The notes under the pieces were generated by a model that did no database searches, was not told the DNA's origin, and was given only the letters and a program-made list of their open reading frames with translations. 12,613 nucleotides of DNA from DATIJJ01 sp039936115. GTDB taxonomy: Bacteria > Pseudomonadota > Gammaproteobacteria > DSM-16500. A program made the translations under genes and the position numbers. Where the stretch lies: assembly GCA_039936115.1 (NCBI GenBank), contig JBDTIZ010000023.1, positions 1-12,613 of the forward strand, given 5' to 3'. Shown here piece after piece: positions 1 through 7,425 of this stretch (positions are counted from its first letter, which is position 1; each line of letters starts with the position of its first letter).

Positions 1-60
1 CAAAAGCAAGTGCGGAGTAACAAAAGCAAGGTCGGAGTAACAAAAGCAAGGTCGGAGTGA
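1..60. repeat. Three tandem copies of a 20-bp direct repeat
   Basis: Three head-to-tail 20-bp units start at positions 1, 21 and 41, each opening with CAAAAGCAAG. Unit 1 differs from unit 2 by a TG/GT swap near the middle, and unit 3 ends GTGA instead of GTAA. There is no spacer between units, so this is a minisatellite-like array, not CRISPR. It lies 8 bp beyond the icmF stop codon and is truncated by the window edge, so the true copy number is unknown. The unit length is not a multiple of three, which argues against a coding repeat. Confidence 0.9.
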
Positions 61-68
61 TCGTGGAC

Positions 69-3000
69 TTACCCCATCAAATCCTGCGGCAATTCAAATC
101 GCGTTAAATTCATCGGCAAAAATGGATTCATATGCCCTGATGTAAGCAGTAAACATTTAGCCATATGCCCATCCGCTGAAAAAGTTAACATGAGTTCTTT
201 TCTTGAGTTAACAGTTTGTGTCGCATTGTTTACTAATTTAAACCAAGCCCAATCACCTTTGATTGTGTTGCCGACGAGTTGATTTTTAGGTGTGACAAAA
301 TTGATAGACGAAGCATGCGCAGAAAAATTACCTGGCCATGACAACGCGCGCACGAAACGCTGACTATTTTTCTTATAAGAAATTAGCTGACCATTAATAT
401 TGAGATTAAAGCTTTTGCTGTTTGCTTCAAGCTCAACGGGCTGCAGAGTAAAGTCTATCGATAGTTTATTACTTCCATCCTGAAAAAAGGCACTTTGAAT
501 TTGTGACGCATGCTGCAAGCTGGCTAATAGCGCATCTGAAAAAGGAATTTTTTGGTTATCCACTATTTTCCAAGTCCACTGATTATCATTTTCATTCACA
601 TAATTTTTCAAATAAGCTTGATAAAACTGAGCAAGCTTGCCGCGATGTCCTAAGAAGGTAGTAAACTGTTGCAAATTAACTTCTTGGTTACTGTTTTGAC
701 TAAAAGGATAGTGATTGGCAATTTCTGTATTATATGTCGGAATAATTTCATTCTGCCAAGCAGCTTCAACATATTGCGCGTTTTCTTGCAAAATAAAATT
801 CCAGCTTTCGTTCGCAATATTATTCAACCATGTTTTGAGTGGTTCAGGACTTTGCATGGCTAATTGATGTGTGGCTGCGATTGCATCTTGATTTGGATTT
901 TGCATACGCAACGCTGCGGCAGTGAATGCAGCGTTACTAACATTAGGAGCCGATAAAATAGATTGTAGGTAAACATGCAATTGCTGCAAAGTAGAGAAAA
1001 CCTGATAAAGCGGACTTTGCTGTTTGTTATCAGCACCATCCAATAAGGTGTTTAAAGCTTGAAATTTCGGGCTAGCAGTGATGATTGGCATCAACGACGT
1101 ATTTTGCTTAATCGTTTGCAACAATTGTAATAATGGTGAATTGTTGCTAGTGAGATTTTGAATCATCTCATCAATTTGTAGTAAATTTTTCGGCGTATAA
1201 GGTTGTATGTTGGCAAGCTGGCTTTCCCATATATCAATATAGTTTGCGATATATTGATTATATATTTGGGTGGTAAGTGTTTCAGCCGACACTTGATTTG
1301 CCGAAGGCGTCAAAGCGCCCAATACCCAGTTACCACTTAACGCTTCATTTGTTGAAGTACGAATTTCAGTGTTTAGCACATTATTGAAATTAGCGACGGT
1401 AAACATATTTGGAATTCGATTCGCAACTCTTTTACTGATAAAAACAGGTGGATTTCCAAAATTCGTACCAAGACCAATTTCACTATCTGCATTGTTCGTA
1501 TCAATATTTTTTAAAATTACAAAACCTAGTTCAGTGCTCGGCAAATTCACCAATTGTTTTCTGACGGTAGCAATGAGATCTTGATCCAAATCAATTGCAA
1601 TCGCATTTTGACTTAAAGCCGCATCAATATGACTCGTCAATTCAGTGAGCGCTTGTTTGTTCATGGGTGTGGAAATAATTTTATTAAGTGTATTTGCAAT
1701 AAAATTAGCTTGTCGATTATCTGCATCAGCTAGCATTAAATACGCTTTTAATGCTGTGTAAACAGGCACAGGATTTTTGTTTGCAGCGTGGCGTAAATAT
1801 TTCTCTAAATAATTTTTCACTTCAGGAATAACAATAGTTTGAAGTGCTTTAAGATAAACTGAATTAGCTGTCTGTTCCGATTTGTTGGAATAAAAAGACA
1901 GTGCATTTTGAAGGCGTGATAGTTGATGCGAACTATTTGCCGCTTGTTGCAGGCCAAAAAGTAACGGCAATGCTTTAACCAATCGATCATTATTTTGATT
2001 AGGTTGCTGCATGTAAAGTTGATATTGTCCCAAGTCACTCTGAATAGAATATGCTTTTTTTACACTGTGTTGAAAGTCTTGACCTAATAATATTGCTGCC
2101 AAAACAATCGTGCTAAGAGACGCAGCATAAACGGTGCGTTTTTGCCATGAATAATCTTTAGTTGAAGCTGGGCGGTGATCAATTGAATGTAACAAGCCTT
2201 GTAAAATACATTGTCTAACAAAATACGCACGGCTCGGCATCACAGGCGCGCGCATAATTTGCAATGCTTGGTGAGACGCATTGCTCGAGACACCATGAAT
2301 ATAATTTCCAGATTCATCAGTACTTGATTGTGTTGCACTGGTGAGGTAAACACTATGCAAACGTAAATCCGGTATCATCAATGCTTTTAAAATCTGCATG
2401 AGATTTTCTTTTAATCGTTCAACATGCAAAGGAAAATCTTTAATGTAAGGTCTCACATTCGTATTGCGTTCCTGGTGCAAACGCCAAATGAGTTGTTTGT
2501 TGAGTCGTTTGATTAATACATTAAAGCGATGTGAAAATACATCAAGCAATTTTTCTTTTGCTGATAGCATGGGTAACGTAACACCCCAGGCTTGCGCTAA
2601 TTCATCGCCGCTGCTTTCGCCAAAAAAATCTAGAAATCCAGGCAGTAAATCACATTTTGTAATGACAATATGAAATGGCAGTGCTGGACCAAATGCAGCT
2701 CTGAGCTCAAGAATACGTCTTTTCAATTCAGGAATTAAGGCGCTTTTTTTCTGTGCGGATGATCTTTTCATTATTTCTGGCAAGTTCAATGCAATAACCA
2801 CACCATTTAATTGATTATGGCCGGGTGTGGATTTGATGAGGTTGAGCAAAGCAGCCCACAATGTGGGGGCGGCCTGTGTGGTTTGCTGATTTTTATCCGC
2901 TGGTTTTTGACAGGGGATGAAATAATTATTTGGCACATCGACTAAAACCAAATCTCGTGTTGCCCACCAATCGCAAGTATTGGAGTAATAGATATTACTA

Positions 3001-3458
3001 GAATTTTCTTTTTTAAATTGTTTTGACAAAATAAAATTGATATTTGAATTAGCAAGCAATGTTGTTTTGCCTGAGCTTTCAGTACCAATTAATAAATACC
3101 AGGGAAGTTTGTTTAAGCTGACATTTACGCCGTTTTTATTAATCACAGTTTTGTTTAAGAAATTCAAAGCACCTTGAAAACGGCCTTTTAATAACTGTAA
3201 TTTTTTTACAAACTCAGCGGGTAGTGTGGGATTGCTAGTTTTTGGTGTTTCCGGCATCGAATCCAAAAAAATAACTTTTAGCAGCCAAATCAAAAAAATA
3301 GCTGCGATGATGTAAATTCGTTTTTCAGGTTGAGCAAGTGGAATTTGGTTTGCAATGGCAAGCAACGGTCCGACATACCAAATAAAAACAGAAGAAATAG
3401 CAATAAAAATAAATGGAACGATCTGTTTTTTAAGCGCGTTAAGTGTCGTGGGTTTCAT
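69..3458 (-). CDS. icmF: IcmF/TssM-family inner-membrane secretion protein
   Basis: Large inner-membrane protein that, with DotU/IcmH, stabilises the envelope complex of Dot/Icm type IVB secretion systems; its homologue TssM does this in type VI systems. Residues numbered from the ATG at 3458 (1129 aa): two N-terminal membrane segments (about 14-36 and 47-64), Walker A GTESSGKT (125-132), an altered switch motif DVPNNY (174-179), the family signature TKCDLLPGF from 267, a third membrane segment (about 442-460), then a long periplasmic part. The C terminus has the IcmF_C hallmarks WPG (1041-1043), GDWAWF and NPF (1111-1113). Longer than Legionella IcmF as I recall it (about 970 aa). The frame is open six codons further to a TTG at 3476 with AAGAG ten bases upstream, so the start is uncertain. 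It overlaps the end of dotU, implying translational coupling. Family assignment is firm; type IVB rather than VI is inferred from the absence of tss genes in view. Confidence 0.93.
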   Translation of the reverse strand: MKPTTLNALKKQIVPFIFIAISSVFIWYVGPLLAIANQIPLAQPEKRIYIIAAIFLIWLLKVIFLDSMPETPKTSNPTLPAEFVKKLQLLKGRFQGALNFLNKTVINKNGVNVSLNKLPWYLLIGTESSGKTTLLANSNINFILSKQFKKENSSNIYYSNTCDWWATRDLVLVDVPNNYFIPCQKPADKNQQTTQAAPTLWAALLNLIKSTPGHNQLNGVVIALNLPEIMKRSSAQKKSALIPELKRRILELRAAFGPALPFHIVITKCDLLPGFLDFFGESSGDELAQAWGVTLPMLSAKEKLLDVFSHRFNVLIKRLNKQLIWRLHQERNTNVRPYIKDFPLHVERLKENLMQILKALMIPDLRLHSVYLTSATQSSTDESGNYIHGVSSNASHQALQIMRAPVMPSRAYFVRQCILQGLLHSIDHRPASTKDYSWQKRTVYAASLSTIVLAAILLGQDFQHSVKKAYSIQSDLGQYQLYMQQPNQNNDRLVKALPLLFGLQQAANSSHQLSRLQNALSFYSNKSEQTANSVYLKALQTIVIPEVKNYLEKYLRHAANKNPVPVYTALKAYLMLADADNRQANFIANTLNKIISTPMNKQALTELTSHIDAALSQNAIAIDLDQDLIATVRKQLVNLPSTELGFVILKNIDTNNADSEIGLGTNFGNPPVFISKRVANRIPNMFTVANFNNVLNTEIRTSTNEALSGNWVLGALTPSANQVSAETLTTQIYNQYIANYIDIWESQLANIQPYTPKNLLQIDEMIQNLTSNNSPLLQLLQTIKQNTSLMPIITASPKFQALNTLLDGADNKQQSPLYQVFSTLQQLHVYLQSILSAPNVSNAAFTAAALRMQNPNQDAIAATHQLAMQSPEPLKTWLNNIANESWNFILQENAQYVEAAWQNEIIPTYNTEIANHYPFSQNSNQEVNLQQFTTFLGHRGKLAQFYQAYLKNYVNENDNQWTWKIVDNQKIPFSDALLASLQHASQIQSAFFQDGSNKLSIDFTLQPVELEANSKSFNLNINGQLISYKKNSQRFVRALSWPGNFSAHASSINFVTPKNQLVGNTIKGDWAWFKLVNNATQTVNSRKELMLTFSADGHMAKCLLLTSGHMNPFLPMNLTRFELPQDLMG

Positions 3459-4317
3459 AGAGTATTGATTTTCCAATATGCATTAACTCTTGATAGGCTT
3501 GGTTTGAAATCGTATCGAGTAAATAGCCTAACCCGATAAACAGCGACAAAATAATGCTAGCTGTTATGATGATGACAAATCCAATAGGTGGTTTTTTCTG
3601 CGGCGGTGCTGTAACGAGCGGCGCAGGTTTAATCGGAAAAGGTGATAACGTTTTATTAAAATCACCGTGATGCGCGCGAATACGTTTGTATAGCGCATTG
3701 CAAATGAGGTCATGTTGATTGCTGCTGAATTCAGTGGAACGATAACTGCCTTTGAATCCTAGGCTCAAGCAAAGATACATAAATTCCATGAGATCAATAT
3801 AAATCCCAGGATCTTTAATCAGTCGTTCAAGAATAATAAAAAATCTTTCTTGCTGATTAGATTCTTGGTTGAAGGCTGTCAACAAGCTGTAATTATCCCA
3901 CTGTCCTTGCGCGCCCCAAGAAGTATTGGTGATGACATCATCGAGTGTTGCACATAACGCGTAACGACTGACAAGAATATATTCTGAACTGTAACCGTGT
4001 GACTTTGCGACATCTTGGAAATTATTAATTTCAGTCACAAGTTCTTGATGTAATTTATTTAAGTGCCGATAGGATTTGATAAGTTTCAATCGACCCGTAA
4101 TTGAAAACAGATACGAGCCTGCATCAACTAATGGATTTACCCCTGATTTAGGGTGATGCGAAATAAATTTACCGCGAATCAGTAATTGCGTAGCGGATGC
4201 AAGTTGCGCATGAGACGTAATGATTGCCTCATCATCTTGAGTTTCCACGGGTCGAGAAGAGACATCCTTTGAAGGGTGCTCATCACCTGCGAGTTGTTCG
4301 CTGCTACTCGTTATCAT
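3439..4317 (-). CDS. dotU: DotU/IcmH (TssL-like) secretion accessory protein
   Basis: Partner of IcmF: a C-tail-anchored inner-membrane protein with a cytoplasmic helical domain, stabilising the Dot/Icm (or T6SS) complex. The 292-aa product has a variable polar N terminus (1-60), then family motifs: NPLVDAGSYLFSI (61-73), YALCATLDDVI (119-129), NTSWG (131-135), a QQERFF motif (155-160) and the strongly conserved DLMEFMYLCLSLGFKGSYR (175-193). A proline-rich linker (about 226-244) leads to one membrane segment (about 245-266) and a 26-residue tail. There is no OmpA/peptidoglycan-binding extension, unlike many T6SS TssL proteins. The ATG at 4317 lies about 24 nt below the predicted transcription start; the nearest ribosome-binding candidate, GGGA, is rather distant. 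The gene runs into icmF. I am confident of the family, less so of the parent secretion system. Confidence 0.93.
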   Translation of the reverse strand: MITSSSEQLAGDEHPSKDVSSRPVETQDDEAIITSHAQLASATQLLIRGKFISHHPKSGVNPLVDAGSYLFSITGRLKLIKSYRHLNKLHQELVTEINNFQDVAKSHGYSSEYILVSRYALCATLDDVITNTSWGAQGQWDNYSLLTAFNQESNQQERFFIILERLIKDPGIYIDLMEFMYLCLSLGFKGSYRSTEFSSNQHDLICNALYKRIRAHHGDFNKTLSPFPIKPAPLVTAPPQKKPPIGFVIIITASIILSLFIGLGYLLDTISNQAYQELMHIGKSILYETHDT

Positions 4318-4347
4318 CTCTGATCACTTTCCCTTGGTTTGCAGGGT

Positions 4348-4377
4348 ATTATAGCAGTCTAGATTGGGAAAATATAA
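4348..4377 (-). promoter_or_regulatory. Predicted extended -10 promoter for dotU-icmF
   Basis: Minus-strand TATAAT at 4353-4348 is preceded by TGC, giving the extended -10 form TGCTATAAT. A weak -35 (TTATAT, 4377-4372) lies 18 bp upstream. Predicted transcription would begin near 4341, giving a leader of about 24 nt before the dotU ATG. Only motif matching supports this. Confidence 0.55.
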
Positions 4378-4400
4378 TGTTGCTAGTAGTTTTTAATTAC

Positions 4401-4598
4401 AGTGTCATGAAGCATGCTTTTGTAATTCATAGCGGCCAAGTTGACTGGATACCGCGGACAAGCCGCGGTACGACAGCAGAGGAGTAATCACTACATGCAG
4501 AACGACGAACTTTTTGCACCCGCCGTCGTACCGCGGCTTGTTCGCGGTATCCAGTCAACTTGGCCATTATGAATTACAAAAGCAATGCTTTGCACACT
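4401..4598. mobile_element. MITE-like palindromic element
   Basis: Two arms of about 74 bp (4401-4474 and 4525-4598) are near-perfect inverted copies around a 50-bp centre. Outer ends read AGTGT and ACACT. Each arm holds GTAATTCATA, GGCCAAGTTGACTGGATACC and an internal hairpin. In the left arm the hairpin is perfect: TACCGCGG, loop ACAAG, CCGCGGTA (4450-4470); the right copy (4529-4549) has one change. There is no transposase or open frame of substance inside. No clear target-site duplication is visible. It lies between dotU and the fis terminator, upstream of the dotU promoter. The same core recurs at 12588-12613. A non-autonomous transposon (MITE) or a paired REP-type element fits. Confidence 0.8.
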
Positions 4599-4640
4599 CC
4601 AGCCGTGCAGGGTAATGGACTACGGTTACGTTTATGACAC

Positions 4641-4669
4641 AAAAAAAATCCCGCCAAAAGCGGGATTTT
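4641..4669 (-). terminator. Rho-independent terminator of fis
   Basis: A perfect 10-bp stem (4645-4654 with 4660-4669) encloses a 5-nt loop. On the minus strand it is followed by a run of eight T residues (4648-4641), the classic intrinsic terminator form. It lies 18 bp after the fis stop codon and shields the downstream repeat element and dotU from fis transcription. Confidence 0.92.
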
Positions 4670-4686
4670 AGGATGGTTATTAGAGA

Positions 4687-4992
4687 TTAATCTAACATGC
4701 CATAGATTTTCAATTTTTTACGTAATGTGCCACGGCTCAAGCCCAGCAAAATCGCTGCGCGTGATTGATTACCTTTTGTGTATTCCATAACTGCTTCAAG
4801 TAAAGGAACCTCTACTTCAGCAAGTACGAGTTCATAAAGGTTGTTCGGCACCTGGCCTTTTAATTGCATGAAATAGCTTTCTAGGGCTTGCCTGACGCTA
4901 TCATGTAATGGTTGGTTTTTATGTGCAACAGTGAAAGGGGAGGCCGCCTTTTGTTTCGTTTCTGTTGACTCTACATTAGTGTTTATAGCCAT
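4687..4992 (-). CDS. fis: DNA-binding protein Fis
   Basis: Nucleoid-associated regulator that bends DNA and controls stable-RNA, growth-phase and, in Legionellales relatives, virulence genes. The 101-aa product is close to the E. coli length (98 aa). The first 25 residues are variable. Then come the conserved dimer helices, with LHDSVRQALESYF (29-41) and LYELVLAEVEVPLLEAVMEYT (52-72). A C-terminal helix-turn-helix follows: GNQSRAAILLGLSRGTLRKKL (74-94), ending KIYGMLD. The start ATG has a GAGAG box 7-8 bases upstream. Unlike in enterics, dusB is not its upstream neighbour: prmA is, 113 bp away. The gap carries a dedicated promoter, so fis is probably a monocistronic unit ending at the hairpin at 4641-4669. 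Confidence 0.96.
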   Translation of the reverse strand: MAINTNVESTETKQKAASPFTVAHKNQPLHDSVRQALESYFMQLKGQVPNNLYELVLAEVEVPLLEAVMEYTKGNQSRAAILLGLSRGTLRKKLKIYGMLD

Positions 4993-5049
4993 TTGTTTTC
5001 TCTCAAATCAATAATTCCAATAAAGTTCCAAGTATCTTCCCAAAAGAGA

Positions 5050-5079
5050 AGTATACACCATTGATCGTAGTTCGATCAA
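5050..5079 (-). promoter_or_regulatory. Predicted fis promoter with overlapping 7-bp dyad
   Basis: Minus strand: -35 TTGATC (5079-5074), 18-bp spacer, -10 TATACT (5055-5050). Predicted start is near 5043, with a leader of about 50 nt. The dyad TTGATCG-N5-CGATCAA (5061-5079) is perfect and covers the -35 and half the spacer, where a repressor would block RNA polymerase. fis autoregulates in E. coli, but this symmetric site does not look like the loose Fis consensus, so the binding factor is unknown. Confidence 0.55.
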
Positions 5080-5105
5080 ATAGTGAGTTAAAGTTTATTT
5101 TAGAT

Positions 5106-5993
5106 TTACCGCCTATAACCGCTTAAACGTACCCATTCGTGCATAGATTTTGACTCTTTTAGCTCAAACCAGGGTAAGTAAGCTTCTTTTATTTGATCAA
5201 CCTGCTGGATCAGGATGCCAGAAAGTAAGATTTTGCTATTAGTTTTGGTTAAAGTAGAGAAACGTTTGGCGAGCTCGATAAGCGGTTGGGCTAAAATATT
5301 AGCGATTAATACATCTGCGGGTTCCGCTAAATCTCCCAATTCTTCAGGCAAATAAGTTGTCATTTCGGGGTTAGTAAATTGATTTCGTTCAGCATTTTGT
5401 TGGGTGGCGTCTAATGCTTGGCGATCATTATCAATTGCCAACACGCGTTTTGCACCGAGTTTTAAGGCAGCAAGCCCCAAAATTCCTGAGCCACAGCCAT
5501 AATCAATAACCAGATTTTGCGCAGTGATATGTTGATCTAACCATTCAAGGCACAATGCAGTCGTTGGATGTGTGCCTGTTCCAAATGCAAGTCCTGGATC
5601 AAGAATGACGTTTACGGCATCTGGATCGGGCGGAGTTTGCCAGCTGGGACATACCCATAAGCGGCTGCCAAACTGGATTGACTTAAAATGCTGAAGACAA
5701 ACGCGCTCCCAATCTTCATCAGCAATATGTTTTAACCAGAAGCTTTTGATGAGACCAGCGGCTTGCTGTTCTTCAAGATAAACAATAATTGGCTTAAGCG
5801 CGAGTTCATAATCAAATAGGCCAATGACAATTGTTTCTTGCCAAAAGTCCATTGCACCAGGCTTTGGCTCATAGATGGGTTGGTCGCCGGCATCTTGAAA
5901 TGTCACAGCTTGGGCGCCTAATAAGCTCAATTGATCGCTTAAAGAATCGGCATAGTCGGAGGTGGTTTTTGCGTGTAGTTCGATCCAGGGCAT
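5106..5993 (-). CDS. prmA: Ribosomal protein L11 methyltransferase PrmA
   Basis: S-adenosylmethionine-dependent enzyme that trimethylates ribosomal protein L11 in the cytoplasm. The 295-aa product matches the E. coli enzyme (293 aa) end to end. The N-terminal substrate-binding domain begins MPWIELHAKTT and carries AVTFQDAGDQPIYEP (29-43). The family signature LDPGLAFGTGTHPTT (131-145) precedes the SAM-binding motif DYGCGSG (164-170), acidic DND (188-190) and the NILAQPL motif (232-238). The start is fixed by alignment with MPW...; no good Shine-Dalgarno sequence precedes it, so translation may depend on readthrough from accC. It is the last gene of the minus-strand aroQ-accB-accC-prmA block, separated from accC by 76 bp that hold a hairpin. 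Confidence 0.96.
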   Translation of the reverse strand: MPWIELHAKTTSDYADSLSDQLSLLGAQAVTFQDAGDQPIYEPKPGAMDFWQETIVIGLFDYELALKPIIVYLEEQQAAGLIKSFWLKHIADEDWERVCLQHFKSIQFGSRLWVCPSWQTPPDPDAVNVILDPGLAFGTGTHPTTALCLEWLDQHITAQNLVIDYGCGSGILGLAALKLGAKRVLAIDNDRQALDATQQNAERNQFTNPEMTTYLPEELGDLAEPADVLIANILAQPLIELAKRFSTLTKTNSKILLSGILIQQVDQIKEAYLPWFELKESKSMHEWVRLSGYRR

Positions 5994-6018
5994 AAGTAGT
6001 CGCTAATAAAAAAGTACT

Positions 6019-6053
6019 CCCTCTCCGCCCACGTTTTTTGTGGGAGGAGAGGG
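6019..6053. repeat. Intergenic G/C-rich inverted repeat between accC and prmA
   Basis: Arms of 14 bp (6019-6032 and 6040-6053) pair with one mismatch around a 7-nt T-rich loop; the right arm GTGGGAGGAGAGGG continues into GTTGGGGAGGGG. There is no terminal T-run on either strand, so it does not look like an intrinsic terminator. It resembles the GAGAGGG-type intergenic repeats scattered in many proteobacterial genomes. It may act as an mRNA stability or attenuation hairpin between accC and prmA. Confidence 0.7.
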
Positions 6054-6069
6054 TTGGGGAGGGGCTGTT

Positions 6070-7410
6070 TTAAAGATTCAACCACTGCTCAAGATAATGA
6101 ATATTCACAATCCCACGCTGGAACGTATTTCCCCGCAGAATATCTTGATGAAGAGGTAAATTAGTTTTAATCCCTTCAATCACGGTTTCATCAAGCGCAC
6201 TTCGCATTCTTGCTAAAGCAATCTCACGGTTTTCACCATGCGTAATAATTTTAGCAATCAATGAATCATAATAAGGCGGTACTTTATAACCGCTATAAAT
6301 ATGCGAATCGACTCGTACTCCAGGACCGCCTGGTGCATGAAAATGGCTAATCGTTCCGGGGCAGGGCACGAAAGAACGCGGATCTTCAGCATTGACACGG
6401 CACTCAATCGCATGACCTTTGATTTTGACATCGGCCTGGGTGAAAGAGAGTTTATTTCCTGCAGCAATACTAAATTGTTCTTTCACAATGTCGATGCCAG
6501 TGATCATCTCAGTGATAGGATGTTCTACTTGAATACGCGTATTCATTTCGATGAAAAAGAACTCTTTATTTTCATATAAAAATTCAAACGTACCGGCACC
6601 GCGATAGTTCATATCACGGCAAGCTTGCGCGCAACGTTCGCCAATCATTTCACGTTGTTCTACGGAAATACCAGGCGCTGGCGCTTCTTCAATAATTTTT
6701 TGGTGGCGGCGCTGAATAGAGCAATCGCGTTCGCCTAAATGAATCGCATTGCCCTGGCCATCGCCAATGACTTGAATTTCAATGTGGCGCGGATTTTGCA
6801 AATATTTTTCCATATACACTTTATCATTATTAAATGCAGCGCGTGCTTCGGTGCGCGTCATCGCGATTGCATTTAATAAATGTGATTCAGTATGAACAAC
6901 GCGCATGCCGCGACCACCACCGCCGCCTGCTGCTTTGATAATGATAGGGTAGCCAATTTCACGCGCCATTTTGACAGTAGCTGCATCATTTTCATCAATG
7001 GGATTGCTTGAGCCGGGCACGCAGGGAATTTTAAGCTCTTTCATGGCTTGAATAGCAGCCACTTTGTCGCCCATTTGACGAATGCTTTCAGGGCGGGGGC
7101 CAATAAATATGAAACCACTTTTTTCAACTTGTTCAGCAAAATCGGCATTTTCTGCGAGAAATCCATAACCAGGATGAATCGCAATGGCATCGGTAATTTC
7201 GGCCGCACTTACGATAGCGGGAATGCTGAGATAACTGTCATGTGGTGGTGGTGGGCCAATACAAACTGATTCATCAGCGAGCCGTACATGCATTAAATCT
7301 CTGTCCGCTGTGGAATGCACAGCAACGGTTTTAATGCCTAATTCTTTGCAGGCACGTAAAATGCGCAGAGCAATTTCTCCGCGATTGGCAATAACAACTT
7401 TATTTAGCAT
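6070..7410 (-). CDS. accC: Biotin carboxylase subunit of acetyl-CoA carboxylase
   Basis: Carboxylates the biotin on AccB using ATP and bicarbonate, the first half-reaction of malonyl-CoA formation for fatty acid synthesis. The 446-aa product is nearly the E. coli length (449) and keeps its numbering: K116, K159, the glycine-rich ATP-grasp loop GGGGGRGM (162-169), H209, the block ERDCSIQRRHQK (227-238) with K238, E276, E288, N290 and R292. The N-terminal ANRGEIALRILRA and HPGYGFLAEN motifs are present. The ATG at 7410 has AGAGGA just upstream, overlapping the accB stop (15-bp gap), as expected of the conserved accB-accC operon. All catalytic residues I can place are intact. Confidence 0.98.
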   Translation of the reverse strand: MLNKVVIANRGEIALRILRACKELGIKTVAVHSTADRDLMHVRLADESVCIGPPPPHDSYLSIPAIVSAAEITDAIAIHPGYGFLAENADFAEQVEKSGFIFIGPRPESIRQMGDKVAAIQAMKELKIPCVPGSSNPIDENDAATVKMAREIGYPIIIKAAGGGGGRGMRVVHTESHLLNAIAMTRTEARAAFNNDKVYMEKYLQNPRHIEIQVIGDGQGNAIHLGERDCSIQRRHQKIIEEAPAPGISVEQREMIGERCAQACRDMNYRGAGTFEFLYENKEFFFIEMNTRIQVEHPITEMITGIDIVKEQFSIAAGNKLSFTQADVKIKGHAIECRVNAEDPRSFVPCPGTISHFHAPGGPGVRVDSHIYSGYKVPPYYDSLIAKIITHGENREIALARMRSALDETVIEGIKTNLPLHQDILRGNTFQRGIVNIHYLEQWLNL

Positions 7411-7425
7411 GGGTTTTTTGTTCCT

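Noticed and set aside
1..60. Possible CRISPR array
   Set aside because: The 20-bp units are directly adjacent with no spacers, and no cas gene is present.
669..2673. Several short open frames (60-73 codons) within icmF on either strand
   Set aside because: They are shadows of the icmF frame, with no recognisable motifs or start signals.
4373..4378. Plus-strand TATAAT upstream of dotU
   Set aside because: It points into the palindromic element with no gene downstream; the local sequence is simply AT-rich.
4224..4487. 87-codon plus-strand open frame
   Set aside because: It lies antisense to the dotU start and runs into the palindromic element; no family resemblance and no ribosome-binding site.
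4592..4640. Gap between the palindromic element and the fis terminator
   Set aside because: No promoter, structure or open frame that I can support.
6258..7269. Short open frames within accC
   Set aside because: Out-of-frame shadows of a complete, strongly conserved gene.
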